Origin: Candidatus Cloacimonadota bacterium
GTDB lineage: Bacteria > Cloacimonadota > Cloacimonadia > Cloacimonadales > TCS61
Assembly: GCA_029932755.1 (NCBI GenBank)
Contig: JAOZPK010000003.1
Coordinates: 1 to 37,682, forward strand
Length of the DNA: 37,682 bases
Direction: 5' to 3'
Shown here: positions 8,164 through 17,564 of the stretch, in pieces
Numbering within the stretch: position 1 is the first letter of the stretch
Layout of the letters: every line of letters begins with the position of its first letter
Program-made: the position numbers and the translations under genes
Notes under the pieces: model-generated
The model's input: only the letters and a program-made list of their open reading frames with translations
What the model was told of the DNA's origin: nothing
Databases searched by the model: none

Positions 8164-9492
8164 ATGAAAGTAGAAAATAGGAGATTTGGAATTCTTGGTA
8201 TGGCAAGAAGCGGAATTTCCGTAGCGACTAAGATAAAAGAACTTGGTGGAATTGCCTTTATTAGCGAATATAAGAATGAAACAGAAATAGCCAATTCTAA
8301 ACAAATTAAAAACACTTTCCAATGTGAATTCGGAGGACATACGATAAGGCTCCTTAATAATGATGTTCTTATTTTAAGCCCGGGAATTCCTGGAAATATT
8401 CCAATTCTAAAAGAAGCTGAGAAACAAAATATTGAAATCATAAGTGAGATAGAATTCAGTTTCAGGATAAAACACCCTCACAGCAAGATAATTGCCATAA
8501 CCGGTTCTAACGGTAAAAGCACAACTGTAAGTCTTATTCATCATATCTTACAAACTGCCGGATACAACTCTATCCTTGCAGGAAATATTGGGACTGCATT
8601 TTCCTCTTATCCAATAGAAAAGGAAGATATTGATTTTGTTGTTTTAGAACTTAGCAGCTTCCAACTTGAGCTTATAGATTCATTCAAAGCTGATGTTGCA
8701 GCAATTCTCAACATTACACCGGATCACCTTGATCGCTATGATAGTTTTGAGGATTATGCCGAAACTAAATTCAATATTTTCAAGAACCAGAACGCTAATG
8801 ATCTTGCTATTATAAATATGGATGATATTATTTCAGCAAAATTCACTGATAAGATAATTTCTGATCTCAAATATTTTTCTTCTAATCCTAAAGCTGATAT
8901 ATATTCTAAAGAAAATTCAATTATATTTAGTTCGAAAGAATTTTCTATTCAAAAAGCGGCAATTCAAGGTCCTCATAACATCGCAAATATGATGTGTGCA
9001 ATCCTGGCAGTTTCACCTTTTAATATTGAAAATGATATAATCCAGAAATCATTAAAGACTTTTTCACCTCTTGCCCATCGTATGGAATTTGTAATAGAAG
9101 TAGATGGCATAAAGTTCTACAACGATTCTAAAGCAACAAATACAGATTCCGTAAGGTATGCACTCCAGTCTTTTAACACACCAATCAGAATAATCATGGG
9201 TGGAGCCGGCAAAGGTGAAGATTACAGAAGTTTGATCCCGCATTTAAAAGAACAGGCAAAAAAAGTTTATCTAACTGGAGATACTATTGATGAAATGAAA
9301 AAGGCATTTGAAGGTTCTGTAGAAATTGAATCAATTAAAGAGTTTGAAGATGTTATAAAAAAAGCATTCTTCGATTCTGAAAACGGAGATATTATTGTTC
9401 TTTCTCCTGCCTGCACAAGTTATGATAGCTTCAAGAATTTCGAAGAGCGTGGTAACACCTTTAAAGAAATTGTTTCAAGGCTGAAAAAATGA
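8164..9492 (+). CDS. murD: UDP-N-acetylmuramoyl-L-alanine--D-glutamate ligase
   Basis: MurD adds D-glutamate to UDP-MurNAc-L-Ala in the cytoplasm. The 442 residues show the N-terminal nucleotide-binding-like domain (GILGMARSGIS), LSPGIP, the ATP loop GSNGKSTT, ELSSFQLE, NITPDHLDRY, HNIANMMCA, and the C-terminal segment YNDSKATNTDS, as expected for the family. It begins three bases after mraY, with AAGGTAGGA upstream, and its end overlaps ftsW by four bases (ATGA). Nothing unusual was seen. D-glutamate for this step would come from the MurI encoded at 34.3 kb. Confidence 0.97.
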   Translation: MKVENRRFGILGMARSGISVATKIKELGGIAFISEYKNETEIANSKQIKNTFQCEFGGHTIRLLNNDVLILSPGIPGNIPILKEAEKQNIEIISEIEFSFRIKHPHSKIIAITGSNGKSTTVSLIHHILQTAGYNSILAGNIGTAFSSYPIEKEDIDFVVLELSSFQLELIDSFKADVAAILNITPDHLDRYDSFEDYAETKFNIFKNQNANDLAIINMDDIISAKFTDKIISDLKYFSSNPKADIYSKENSIIFSSKEFSIQKAAIQGPHNIANMMCAILAVSPFNIENDIIQKSLKTFSPLAHRMEFVIEVDGIKFYNDSKATNTDSVRYALQSFNTPIRIIMGGAGKGEDYRSLIPHLKEQAKKVYLTGDTIDEMKKAFEGSVEIESIKEFEDVIKKAFFDSENGDIIVLSPACTSYDSFKNFEERGNTFKEIVSRLKK

Positions 9493-10634
9493 AAACAAAA
9501 ACCTATATTGCTCAATACGATATTTATATTCTTTTCACATATTTCGTTTTAATAGCCTTAGGTATTTTTATGCAGCTAAATATAAGCTCTGTACGCACAT
9601 CTATGTATTTTTTCTATCGTCAGTTCATCTGGCTCTTTCTCTCTTTTGGATCGCTTTATTTTGCCTTTAAGATTATAGATCTGGAAAAGTTTAGAAAGCT
9701 TATCGTTCCACTTTTATTGGTCATTATTCTCATGTTGATATCTGTTCTCATATTTGGGGATACCGTAAAGGGAGCTGTAAGAAGTATCCGCATCTGGAAA
9801 ATCAATATCCAGCCAAGTTTATTAGCCAGAATAATTCTCATTTTTTACTTTGCCCATATTTTAGATAAGCGAAAAAGACAAATTGATGATACAAGACCAA
9901 AAGGTTTTCTTAAACACTTTCACCAACTTATTGTAGTAACTTTCATCATTTATTTATTGATTTTACTTGAGAAGCACTTCAGCCCTCTTGTAATCTCCGG
10001 TATAACCTTACTTTCACTACTATTCATAGCAAAGATCAGGCTATCAACGATTGGGATTATCCTGGCAACCTGTTTGATAATAGCACTTTTAGTAATTCAA
10101 CTTGGACCCGCCTATCGTTCCGAAAGAATGAAAATTTATTCTAAGTATTCCCTTTTTCACAAAGCTATAAATAAAGAAAGCAATTATTCGGGAACTCAGG
10201 ATTACCAGGTTAGAGAAAGTTTACTTTCATTATCGGGTGGTAGGTTGACAGGAACAACATCTAAAAGAGGAACAGGTAAACACTATTTCTTACCGGAAGC
10301 AAAAACAGATTACATATTTTCTATCATCGGTGAAGAATTTGGGTTCTTAGGAGCACTTATGGTAATTGGATTATTCATCTTCCTATTTTACAGAGCGATC
10401 ATCAACTCTTTACAACAAGATGATATATTCCTGAAACTAGCCAGTATCGGCTTGGGAATGAATATTTTTTTTAATGCAATGGTCAACATCGGGGTTTCGA
10501 TGGCTATCTTACCGTCGACAGGTGTAACATTGCCCTTTATAAGTTATGGTGGGACTTCATTATTAGTGAATTCATTCTCGGTGGGACTTCTACTGAATAT
10601 CAGCGCAAAGAAACAGGTATTACAGAGTTACTAA
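9489..10634 (+). CDS. ftsW: Septal peptidoglycan glycosyltransferase FtsW (SEDS family)
   Basis: SEDS proteins polymerise lipid II; FtsW works with FtsI at the septum. The 381 residues are very hydrophobic, with about eight to ten membrane segments. Typical motifs are SLSGGRLTG, FSIIGEEFGFLGA and the family signature TGVTLPFISYGGTS near residues 344-357. Position inside the dcw cluster between murD and murG marks it as FtsW rather than RodA. It is coupled to murD by an ATGA overlap. The loop around residues 220-250 carries the conserved acidic and SxGG region. Confidence 0.95.
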   Translation: MKTKTYIAQYDIYILFTYFVLIALGIFMQLNISSVRTSMYFFYRQFIWLFLSFGSLYFAFKIIDLEKFRKLIVPLLLVIILMLISVLIFGDTVKGAVRSIRIWKINIQPSLLARIILIFYFAHILDKRKRQIDDTRPKGFLKHFHQLIVVTFIIYLLILLEKHFSPLVISGITLLSLLFIAKIRLSTIGIILATCLIIALLVIQLGPAYRSERMKIYSKYSLFHKAINKESNYSGTQDYQVRESLLSLSGGRLTGTTSKRGTGKHYFLPEAKTDYIFSIIGEEFGFLGALMVIGLFIFLFYRAIINSLQQDDIFLKLASIGLGMNIFFNAMVNIGVSMAILPSTGVTLPFISYGGTSLLVNSFSVGLLLNISAKKQVLQSY

Positions 10635-10645
10635 AGGAAATTTAG

Positions 10646-11731
10646 ATGAAAGACAAAAAAATCATTATTGCTGCAGGTGGAACTGGAGGACACATTATTC
10701 CTGCAATTTCTATAGCTGATGAGCTTATGAAAGAAGGAGTTCAAATTCTCTTTGTTGGGAACAGGAACAGCATGGAACAAAAGTTGGTAAAGAAACATGA
10801 AATTAATTTTGCTGAAATAAATGTTCAAAAGTTTTATCGTAAAATTACTTTTGCACATTTTAAATTTCCCTTCAAGCTGATAAAAAGTATCATTGACTCC
10901 AAAAAAATTATACGCAAATTTAAGCCAGATGCCTTTTTAGGAACCGGTGGATTTGTTAGTGGTCCGGTTGGTTATGCTGCTCACTTGCAAGAAATTCCTA
11001 TTTTCCTGCAGGAGCAAAATAGCTATCCGGGTGCAACTACGAAGATACTCAGTAAATATGCTGTAAAAGTATTCTTGGGAAATTACGATGCAAATAAACA
11101 TTTACCCAAAGAAATTGCAGTTTATTCTGGAAATCCGATAAATCAAAATGCTGTAATTGAGAAAGATACAATTGATTTTGAAAAATTCGGTTTGCAAGCA
11201 GATACAAGGAAAATATTCCTTTTTGGAGGGAGCCAGGGCTCTGTAGTTTTGAATAAAGCATTCTTCCCAATTATAGATGATATTATAAAGAAAGGTTTCG
11301 AAATAATCTGGCAGATCGGGAAATTTAGTTTCAATGAATTCTATCCTAAAGTAAAAGATAAATGTGGTGTTTACGCTTTTGATTTCACAAATGAGATCGG
11401 GAAAATTTACAATTCAGTCGATCTGGCAATTGCTCGTGCAGGTGCATTAAGTCTGGCAGAACTGGAGACAAAGAAAATTCCTTCGATCTTGATCCCTCTT
11501 CCCTCTGCTGCAGAAAATCATCAATATTTTAATGCGCTGGAATTAAAAGAGAAGAACGTTGCAGATATAATTGAGCAGAAAGATTTGAACTCTGAGATTT
11601 TGAAAGATACAATATTTAAAATGTTAGAAAATATAGATGATATTAAGAATAATTTTACTTCAACTACGCACGCAAATGCTGCAAAGAATATTGTGGGCAC
11701 GATCATGAATTATTTTGCAAAAGGAGAATAG
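10646..11731 (+). CDS. murG: UDP-N-acetylglucosamine--lipid I GlcNAc transferase
   Basis: MurG adds GlcNAc to lipid I on the cytoplasmic face of the membrane and yields lipid II. The 361 residues have two Rossmann-like halves (GT28 family). The N-terminal motif AAGGTGGHIIPA, GTGGFVSGPVGYAA, LQEQNSYPG, FGGSQGS, ARAGALSLAEL and the C-terminal LPSAAENHQYFNA are all recognisable. AAGGAAATT precedes the start. The stop abuts the murC start. Length and motifs are typical. Confidence 0.97.
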   Translation: MKDKKIIIAAGGTGGHIIPAISIADELMKEGVQILFVGNRNSMEQKLVKKHEINFAEINVQKFYRKITFAHFKFPFKLIKSIIDSKKIIRKFKPDAFLGTGGFVSGPVGYAAHLQEIPIFLQEQNSYPGATTKILSKYAVKVFLGNYDANKHLPKEIAVYSGNPINQNAVIEKDTIDFEKFGLQADTRKIFLFGGSQGSVVLNKAFFPIIDDIIKKGFEIIWQIGKFSFNEFYPKVKDKCGVYAFDFTNEIGKIYNSVDLAIARAGALSLAELETKKIPSILIPLPSAAENHQYFNALELKEKNVADIIEQKDLNSEILKDTIFKMLENIDDIKNNFTSTTHANAAKNIVGTIMNYFAKGE

Positions 11732-13099
11732 ATGTTAGGAAGAACCAAGAAAATACATTTTGTTGGAATTGGTGGAATTGGCATGAGCGGTATTGCAGAG
11801 CTTCTATTAAATCAAGGGTTCAAAATAAGCGGCTCTGATCTTGCGCTAAGCGCAATCACAGAACATCTCACACAAATTGGAGCTGTCATTTCGCAAGGAC
11901 ATAATGCCGATACAGTTAAAGACGCAGATGTAGTTGTAAAATCATCAGCCGTAAAAGATGACAATCCAGAAATAGCTTTTGCACTTTCTCAAAAGATCCC
12001 TGTAATCCGCAGAGCTGAAATGCTAAGTGAAATTATGAGAATGAGTTATGGCATTGGAATTGCCGGAACTCACGGCAAAACAACCACAACTTCAATGGTG
12101 GGCAGTGTGTTATCGGCTGCTGCTCTAGATCCGACTGTAATTGTTGGCGGGATCGTGAAAAATTATGGTTCCAATAACCTTCTTGGTTCAGGTAAATATA
12201 TTGTGGTTGAAGCTGATGAGTTTGATCGTTCATTCCTCACACTCAGCCCTATTATTGCCGGTATCACAAATATCGAAGCTGATCATCTAGATTGTTACTC
12301 CGATCTGGAAGGTGTAAAAAATGCATTTGTGGAATATGCTAATAAAGTTCCCTTCTTTGGTAGTGTTATCGCCTGCCTGGATGATCATGGTGTACAATCG
12401 ATCATCCCGAGAATAAATAAAGAAATACTTACTTATGGTTTATCACAGCAGGCTAAAGTGCGTGCTATTAATATTAAATTCAACAATTTTGAAGCCAGCT
12501 ATACAGCAATTTATAATGACAAAGAACTTGGATACATTAAATTGAATGCATTGGGTGAGCATAATATCCTTAATTCACTGCTGGCTGTTGCAACTGGGCT
12601 AGAACTGGATATTCCATTCAAATCGATTCAAAAAGGATTAGCAGAATACAATGGTGTTTTCCGCAGATTTGAATATAAGGGTGAAAAAGATGGAGTTATA
12701 TTATATGATGATTATGCACATCATCCAACTGAGATCGAAGCAACCCTTAGGGGCGTAAGAGACAGCATTTCAAACCGGATAGTGGTTGCATTCCAACCTC
12801 ATTTATATTCGCGAACACAAGATTTTTATGAAGATTTCGGACGTTCTTTCTTTCAATCTGATGTACTTCTCGTTACTCCAATTTTTCCCGCTAGAGAAAA
12901 GCCAATAATGGGTGTTACCGGAAAACTAATTTCCGATGCAGCAATTCAATCTGGACATAAAAATGTTCATTATGTTCAGTCGAATGATGAAATTATAAAT
13001 AAAATCAAAGAAGTTATCAAAACTGGAGATATTCTCATTACGATGGGTGCAGGGAATATATACAAATTTGGTGAGAAATTCTTAAGTAAAAAGAATTAA
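11732..13099 (+). CDS. murC: UDP-N-acetylmuramate--L-alanine ligase
   Basis: MurC is the first Mur ligase and adds L-alanine to UDP-MurNAc. The 455 residues contain HFVGIGGIGMSGIAE (about 9-23), the ATP loop GTHGKTTTTSM, VVEADEFDRSFL, the NIEADHLD block, GEHNILNSL, and the C-terminal DDYAHHPTEIEATL and FQPHLYSRT. These separate MurC from MurD, MurE and MurF. It begins immediately after the murG stop, with AAAGGAGAA as ribosome-binding site inside the murG end. No Ddl domain is fused, unlike in chlamydiae. Confidence 0.97.
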   Translation: MLGRTKKIHFVGIGGIGMSGIAELLLNQGFKISGSDLALSAITEHLTQIGAVISQGHNADTVKDADVVVKSSAVKDDNPEIAFALSQKIPVIRRAEMLSEIMRMSYGIGIAGTHGKTTTTSMVGSVLSAAALDPTVIVGGIVKNYGSNNLLGSGKYIVVEADEFDRSFLTLSPIIAGITNIEADHLDCYSDLEGVKNAFVEYANKVPFFGSVIACLDDHGVQSIIPRINKEILTYGLSQQAKVRAINIKFNNFEASYTAIYNDKELGYIKLNALGEHNILNSLLAVATGLELDIPFKSIQKGLAEYNGVFRRFEYKGEKDGVILYDDYAHHPTEIEATLRGVRDSISNRIVVAFQPHLYSRTQDFYEDFGRSFFQSDVLLVTPIFPAREKPIMGVTGKLISDAAIQSGHKNVHYVQSNDEIINKIKEVIKTGDILITMGAGNIYKFGEKFLSKKN

Positions 13100-13110
13100 T
13101 TTGAGTAAAA

Positions 13111-13989
13111 ATGGAAAAAATGTTTGACAGCAAAATGCTAACTTCATTTGTTATAAAGAGTTCATTAAACATATACTCCAACATGAAGATCGGTGGTGAC
13201 GCCACTTATCTTCTTGCACCACAGAATGTTAGTGATATATCTTCAATAATTAAGGAAGCAAATTCACAAAATTTGAAGATACTTCCCGTTGGTGGTGGCT
13301 CAAATATTTTATTTGGGAATGTAGGAAATAGAGTGATTATTCTGGATGCTTATCTACCTGATATTTTTCAGGTAGATCACAAAATTGTTACTGTATCATC
13401 CAATATGAAAATCAGTTCATTTATAGATAAAGCCATGCAGCACGGATTAGGTGGAATGGAATTTATTTCTGGGATTCCAGCACATATTGGTGGAGCAATA
13501 CACATGAATGCCGGAGCTTTTGAAAAATGTATCTTTGATTATCTATATTGGATTGAGTACATTAATCTAGAAGGAAAAGTAATAAAAATCGATTGCAGAA
13601 ACCTTGAATTCGGATACAGAACGACATCAATAGAAGGTTTTATTGTGAGAGCAGCCTTTAAATTAGATAAAAAAACTAAAAAGAAGATATTAGCTGACAA
13701 AGAGGATATTATTTCTAAAAGATTTGAGAGACACCCTTACGATTATCCTAGTTTAGGCAGTACATTCAAGAATCCAAAAGGTAAATTTGCAGGGCAGTTG
13801 ATTGATGAATGCGGATTAAAGGGATTGCAAATAGGAGAAGCACAGATTAGTAAGAAACATGCAAATTTCATTATTAATAAAGGAAGTGCTACATTCAATG
13901 ATGTTAATGAATTAATTAAAATAATTCAGGAAACAGTGAAAAGGCAAAAAGGCATTGAACTGCAATTGGAGATAAAGGTAATAAATTAA
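13111..13989 (+). CDS. murB: UDP-N-acetylenolpyruvoylglucosamine reductase
   Basis: MurB reduces enolpyruvyl-UDP-GlcNAc to UDP-MurNAc with NADPH and FAD. The 292 residues fit the short (type II) form. FAD-site motifs are NMKIGGDATYLL, LPVGGGSNILFG and FISGIPAHIGGAIHMNAGAFE. The active-site serine lies in YPSLGSTFKNP, and GLKGLQIGEAQISKKHANFI closes the domain. ATG 13111 is used here; ATG 13120 is an in-frame alternative. Neither has a strong ribosome-binding site. The stop overlaps the ftsQ start by one base (TAATG). Confidence 0.95.
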   Translation: MEKMFDSKMLTSFVIKSSLNIYSNMKIGGDATYLLAPQNVSDISSIIKEANSQNLKILPVGGGSNILFGNVGNRVIILDAYLPDIFQVDHKIVTVSSNMKISSFIDKAMQHGLGGMEFISGIPAHIGGAIHMNAGAFEKCIFDYLYWIEYINLEGKVIKIDCRNLEFGYRTTSIEGFIVRAAFKLDKKTKKKILADKEDIISKRFERHPYDYPSLGSTFKNPKGKFAGQLIDECGLKGLQIGEAQISKKHANFIINKGSATFNDVNELIKIIQETVKRQKGIELQLEIKVIN

Positions 13990-14741
13990 TGAAGAAAAAA
14001 AGATCTGGTTCAAGTAGATATTTCTTTTTCTTTTTAGTTCTTATTGTACTCATCTATGCAGTTTACATTGGTATAAACAGCCTGTTTACTAAGCTTGATC
14101 TTTTCAAAGTGAAATATATTAAGATAAATGGAAATGTAAATTTAGAAACAGATTTTCTAAAAAATATCTGCAATGATTTTATTAATATGAATTTGTATTC
14201 TATCTCAAAAAAAGATGTACTAAAAAAATATGAAAACATTGTAAGGATCGAAGGTATAAAAGTTTCCAGGATATTTCCAAATAAATTAAAAATTGAAATT
14301 AGTGAAAAAAGGGGAGTATTCTTTTTACGAACAGAACGCGGAATTATCTTTCCTATTGATAAAAATAGAGTTGTACTTGATAATGTGAATTTTTATGAGA
14401 ATGAGGTTCTGCCGGTAATCGGAACTAAAATTCCTGATGCTGAGATCATTATCGGAAAAAGAATTGAGAATATTCTTATTGAAAAGATTTTTTTTTTAAG
14501 AGAGAAATTTGCAAATGTAGATCCGGATTTTATTAATAGTATTTCCGAGTTCTACTTAAAAGATGAAAATCTAATTTTTGTGAATGCAAACATTGGATAT
14601 AGAATTGTTTTAGGTGAAAATGAGATCGAAGAGAAACTTAAGAGACTCATTTTTTTGGAGCAAAATCGTACTTTTGAGAAGGGTACGACAATAGACCTGA
14701 GATTCAAAGATCAGCTTGTGATCAGGTCGGAGGAGATATGA
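13989..14741 (+). CDS. ftsQ: Cell division protein FtsQ
   Basis: A 250-residue bitopic membrane protein with a basic N-terminus (KKKRSGSSR), one transmembrane helix at about 11-30, a POTRA-like segment from about 37 (VKYIKINGNVNL), and an FtsQ-type beta domain with SRIFPNKLKIEISEKRG. FtsQ recruits FtsL/FtsB and tunes the FtsW-FtsI synthase. Position between murB and ftsA supports the name. It overlaps murB by one base and ftsA by four. A ddl gene, often found just before ftsQ, is absent here. Confidence 0.9.
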   Translation: MKKKRSGSSRYFFFFLVLIVLIYAVYIGINSLFTKLDLFKVKYIKINGNVNLETDFLKNICNDFINMNLYSISKKDVLKKYENIVRIEGIKVSRIFPNKLKIEISEKRGVFFLRTERGIIFPIDKNRVVLDNVNFYENEVLPVIGTKIPDAEIIIGKRIENILIEKIFFLREKFANVDPDFINSISEFYLKDENLIFVNANIGYRIVLGENEIEEKLKRLIFLEQNRTFEKGTTIDLRFKDQLVIRSEEI

Positions 14742-16003
14742 AAATTGGTCAAGTGATTACAGCAATAGATATTGGTACGACCAAAATCTGTGTTATTATC
14801 GCACAAAAAAACGAAGAAAATAAATTAGAAGTTAAGGGAATTGGTACCAGTAAATCCGATGGCATGATTAACGGTATTGTTGTTGATATTATGAAGGCTT
14901 CCAAATCTATGAGCGATGCAATTAATGAAGCCGAAGAGATGGCAACTTTAAAAGCTAAGAATATTTATGTTGGAATTGCTGGAGAACATATTAAAAGTCA
15001 GAATACAATTGGTAGAATTTCTCTAACTTCAGGTACTCATCCTTGTGATATAGATCAGCAGCATGTAGAAAATGTTATCTCAAATTCCAAAAATAATGTA
15101 AAAATACAACAGGGAAATGAAAGACTGGAAATCATTCATGCAATCCCTCAATATTTCAAGATCGATGATCAGGATGGTATAATGAATCCTGTGAATATGA
15201 GCGGATTCAACCTTTCTGCCCATGTCCATATAGTTATGGCAGATATAAATGCACTTAGAAATATAAATAAATGTATTGATATTGCCGGATACAAAGTTGA
15301 AGAGACCTATCTTGAACCAATCGCTTCTTCACATGCTGTCTTAGATGATGTGGAAAAAGAACTGGGTTCCATTATTATTGATATTGGTGGTGGAACAACT
15401 GATATTGCAATATTCTTTAAAGACAGTATAAGATTCAGTGCTGTTCTTCCAATTGGCGGTAAGAACATTACGCATGATCTTTCTGTCGGGCTGCATACTT
15501 CACCTTATAATGCAGAGAAGCTCAAGATAGAGTTGGGTAATTCGCTTTCAAGGCAGATCCCTGATGATAAGTTGATCGAGATAGAAGGGATTGGCGGCAG
15601 AGAACCAAAAAAGAAGAAATTAAAATATATGACAGAGATTATCGAAGCCAGAATGCGAGAAATACTTGAAGGTGCTTATAGAATTCTAAGTGAGCATCAT
15701 GATCTTAATCTAATTACTGCAGGGCTTGTACTTACAGGTGGTGCTTCTCTTCTAAGAAACAGCACTACACTTGCCGACCAAATATTTAATATGCCAACCA
15801 AAGTTGGTTATCCAAACCTAACCGATTTAGCCGGACCTACCGAAAGACTGGAAAACCCAAAATACTCAACAAGCGTAGGCATACTTTATTACGTTTATGA
15901 TGAACTTCAGAGTAGAGATGATAAAATAAGCAGTATAAAAATAGGCAATTCATTTGCAAATTTTTGGAATAAAATTAAAGAGATATTTAAAGATTATTTT
16001 TAG
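14738..16003 (+). CDS. ftsA: Cell division protein FtsA (actin-like)
   Basis: FtsA is the actin-fold protein that tethers FtsZ to the membrane. The 421 residues show phosphate-1 motif AIDIGTTKICVII (about 9-21), a 1C subdomain with GISTxxGMINGIVVDI-like sequence, phosphate-2 IIIDIGGGTTDIAIF near 211-225, and the adenosine motif LVLTGGASLL. The last 16 residues (FANFWNKIKEIFKDYF) form an amphipathic helix, the expected membrane-targeting sequence. It is coupled to ftsQ by an ATGA overlap, with GGAGG just upstream. Confidence 0.96.
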   Translation: MKIGQVITAIDIGTTKICVIIAQKNEENKLEVKGIGTSKSDGMINGIVVDIMKASKSMSDAINEAEEMATLKAKNIYVGIAGEHIKSQNTIGRISLTSGTHPCDIDQQHVENVISNSKNNVKIQQGNERLEIIHAIPQYFKIDDQDGIMNPVNMSGFNLSAHVHIVMADINALRNINKCIDIAGYKVEETYLEPIASSHAVLDDVEKELGSIIIDIGGGTTDIAIFFKDSIRFSAVLPIGGKNITHDLSVGLHTSPYNAEKLKIELGNSLSRQIPDDKLIEIEGIGGREPKKKKLKYMTEIIEARMREILEGAYRILSEHHDLNLITAGLVLTGGASLLRNSTTLADQIFNMPTKVGYPNLTDLAGPTERLENPKYSTSVGILYYVYDELQSRDDKISSIKIGNSFANFWNKIKEIFKDYF

Positions 16004-16033
16004 AGTATAAATTAGTATAATTTCGGAGGTTAT

Positions 16034-17188
16034 ATGTTAGAATTAGACCTGAATCATGATGAAATACCTTTTGGTACACATATAAAAATCATTGGTGTTG
16101 GTGGTGCTGGCGGTAATGCCATTGGCACTATGATCGGATATAACCTGCAGGGTTTAGAATTTGTCGTTGCAAATACTAATATAATTGATTTGAAAAAATC
16201 AAAAGCTAAAGTCAAACTTCAACTTGGAAGAGAATTAACAAAAGGGCTTGGTGCAGGAGCAAATCCGGATAAAGGTCGTAAAGCAGCAGAAGAATCTCGA
16301 GAAGATATAAAAAACAATTTAAAGGGTACTGATCTGCTTTTTATTGCAGCTGGAATGGGTGGAGGGACAGGAACTGGTGCAACACCTGTTATTGCCGCAC
16401 TTGCTCGTGAGATGGGGATATTAACAATTGGTATTGTGAGCAGACCATTTAGAAGTGAGGGCAAGAAACGTATGATCAACGCTGAGAATGGAATTAAAAA
16501 ACTTCGCGAAAATGTTGATACTCTTATCGTAATCCCAAACGAAAAACTCACTGAAATATTCCCTGATATGACTGTTATCGACGCCTTTACAAAAGCTGAC
16601 AATGTTCTTTATGAAGCAGCAAAAGCTATTTCTGATATCATTCATTTCAGCGGTTACATGAATGTAGATTTTGCAGATGTGCAAACTGTAATGAAAAATC
16701 GTGGTCTTGCTATGATGGGTTCTGGCGAAGGAGATGGAGATCAAAGAGCTGTAGATGCAGCTCAGAAAGCTATGAACAATCCCCTGCTTTCCGATATTCC
16801 AATAGAAAATGCTAAAGGTGTTCTAATTAATATAACTGCCGGTAAAGATTTTAAAATGGATGAGTTTGAGCTAATTACAAATGAAATCGTTAAACAAACA
16901 GGTGATGACGGAGATATTATTACTGGAATTATTATAGATGATGCGATGGAAGGAAAGATCAAAGTAACCCTGATCACTACCGGACTTGATACACCTAATA
17001 CAACCATTTACGAACGTGAAACGATAATCCATGATAAAGAAGATGATTCGGAAGATATTGGACGTACTTTACAAAGAATAAGAAATTCTGACTCTTTGAA
17101 CTTGAATAGAAGAACTGATGAAAAAACCAGTGTATTCCCTGATAAACAAATGGAAATTCCAGCTTTTTTAAGGAAATTCTCAAATTAA
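16034..17188 (+). CDS. ftsZ: Cell division GTPase FtsZ
   Basis: FtsZ is the tubulin homologue that forms the division ring. The 384 residues include KIIGVGGAGGNAI, the GTP-binding tubulin signature GGGTGTG near residues 109-115, the NADFADV-like catalytic loop (here MNVDFADVQTVM), and the C-terminal peptide IPAFLRKFSN, which binds FtsA and other partners. It has the strongest ribosome-binding site of the cluster (CGGAGGT, 16024-16030), which fits the high FtsZ level bacteria need. A 30-bp gap separates it from ftsA. No terminator is visible after it. Confidence 0.98.
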   Translation: MLELDLNHDEIPFGTHIKIIGVGGAGGNAIGTMIGYNLQGLEFVVANTNIIDLKKSKAKVKLQLGRELTKGLGAGANPDKGRKAAEESREDIKNNLKGTDLLFIAAGMGGGTGTGATPVIAALAREMGILTIGIVSRPFRSEGKKRMINAENGIKKLRENVDTLIVIPNEKLTEIFPDMTVIDAFTKADNVLYEAAKAISDIIHFSGYMNVDFADVQTVMKNRGLAMMGSGEGDGDQRAVDAAQKAMNNPLLSDIPIENAKGVLINITAGKDFKMDEFELITNEIVKQTGDDGDIITGIIIDDAMEGKIKVTLITTGLDTPNTTIYERETIIHDKEDDSEDIGRTLQRIRNSDSLNLNRRTDEKTSVFPDKQMEIPAFLRKFSN

Positions 17189-17209
17189 GAGAATGGTAAT
17201 GACCTGATC

Positions 17210-17548
17210 ATGCAGGATGTAATACTAAAATTCTTAATTCTTTCTTTCTCGATCTATGCAGTTGGACATCTTACTGGACTTTTTGTAATAGATAATTTCT
17301 TTGCAGCCATTGTGGCAGCTCTTGTATTGGCATTGGTTAACATAACTATAAAGCCTGTTCTCGATTTCATCTCATTTCCAATCACATTTATTACTTTTGG
17401 TTTGTTTACATTTTTCGTTAATGGATTCTGTCTGCTTATTGTTTCTAAACTTGTACCCAAATTTAAATTGAGAGGTTGCTTCACGGCAGCTATTGCAGCA
17501 TTACTTATCACACTGGTTAATTCGTTACTAACAAAACTAATTTTCTAA
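17210..17548 (+). CDS. Small membrane protein, phage-holin-4-like (YvlD type)
   Basis: A 112-residue protein made of four hydrophobic segments with short loops. The pattern ALVNITIKPVLDFISFPIT followed by a glycine-rich helix and LRGCFTAAIAALL is typical of the PF04020 family (YvlD / mycobacterial four-TM holin-like proteins), whose function is not settled. It starts 22 bp after ftsZ without a terminator between them, so it may be the last gene on the dcw transcript. No strong ribosome-binding site is present. A role in lysis should not be assumed from the family name. Confidence 0.8.
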   Translation: MQDVILKFLILSFSIYAVGHLTGLFVIDNFFAAIVAALVLALVNITIKPVLDFISFPITFITFGLFTFFVNGFCLLIVSKLVPKFKLRGCFTAAIAALLITLVNSLLTKLIF

Positions 17549-17564
17549 TGATCTTGGAGAAAAA

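Noticed and set aside
17210..17548. Holin-like protein taken as a sign of a prophage
   Set aside because: No phage gene is nearby, and the four-helix family is common on bacterial chromosomes.
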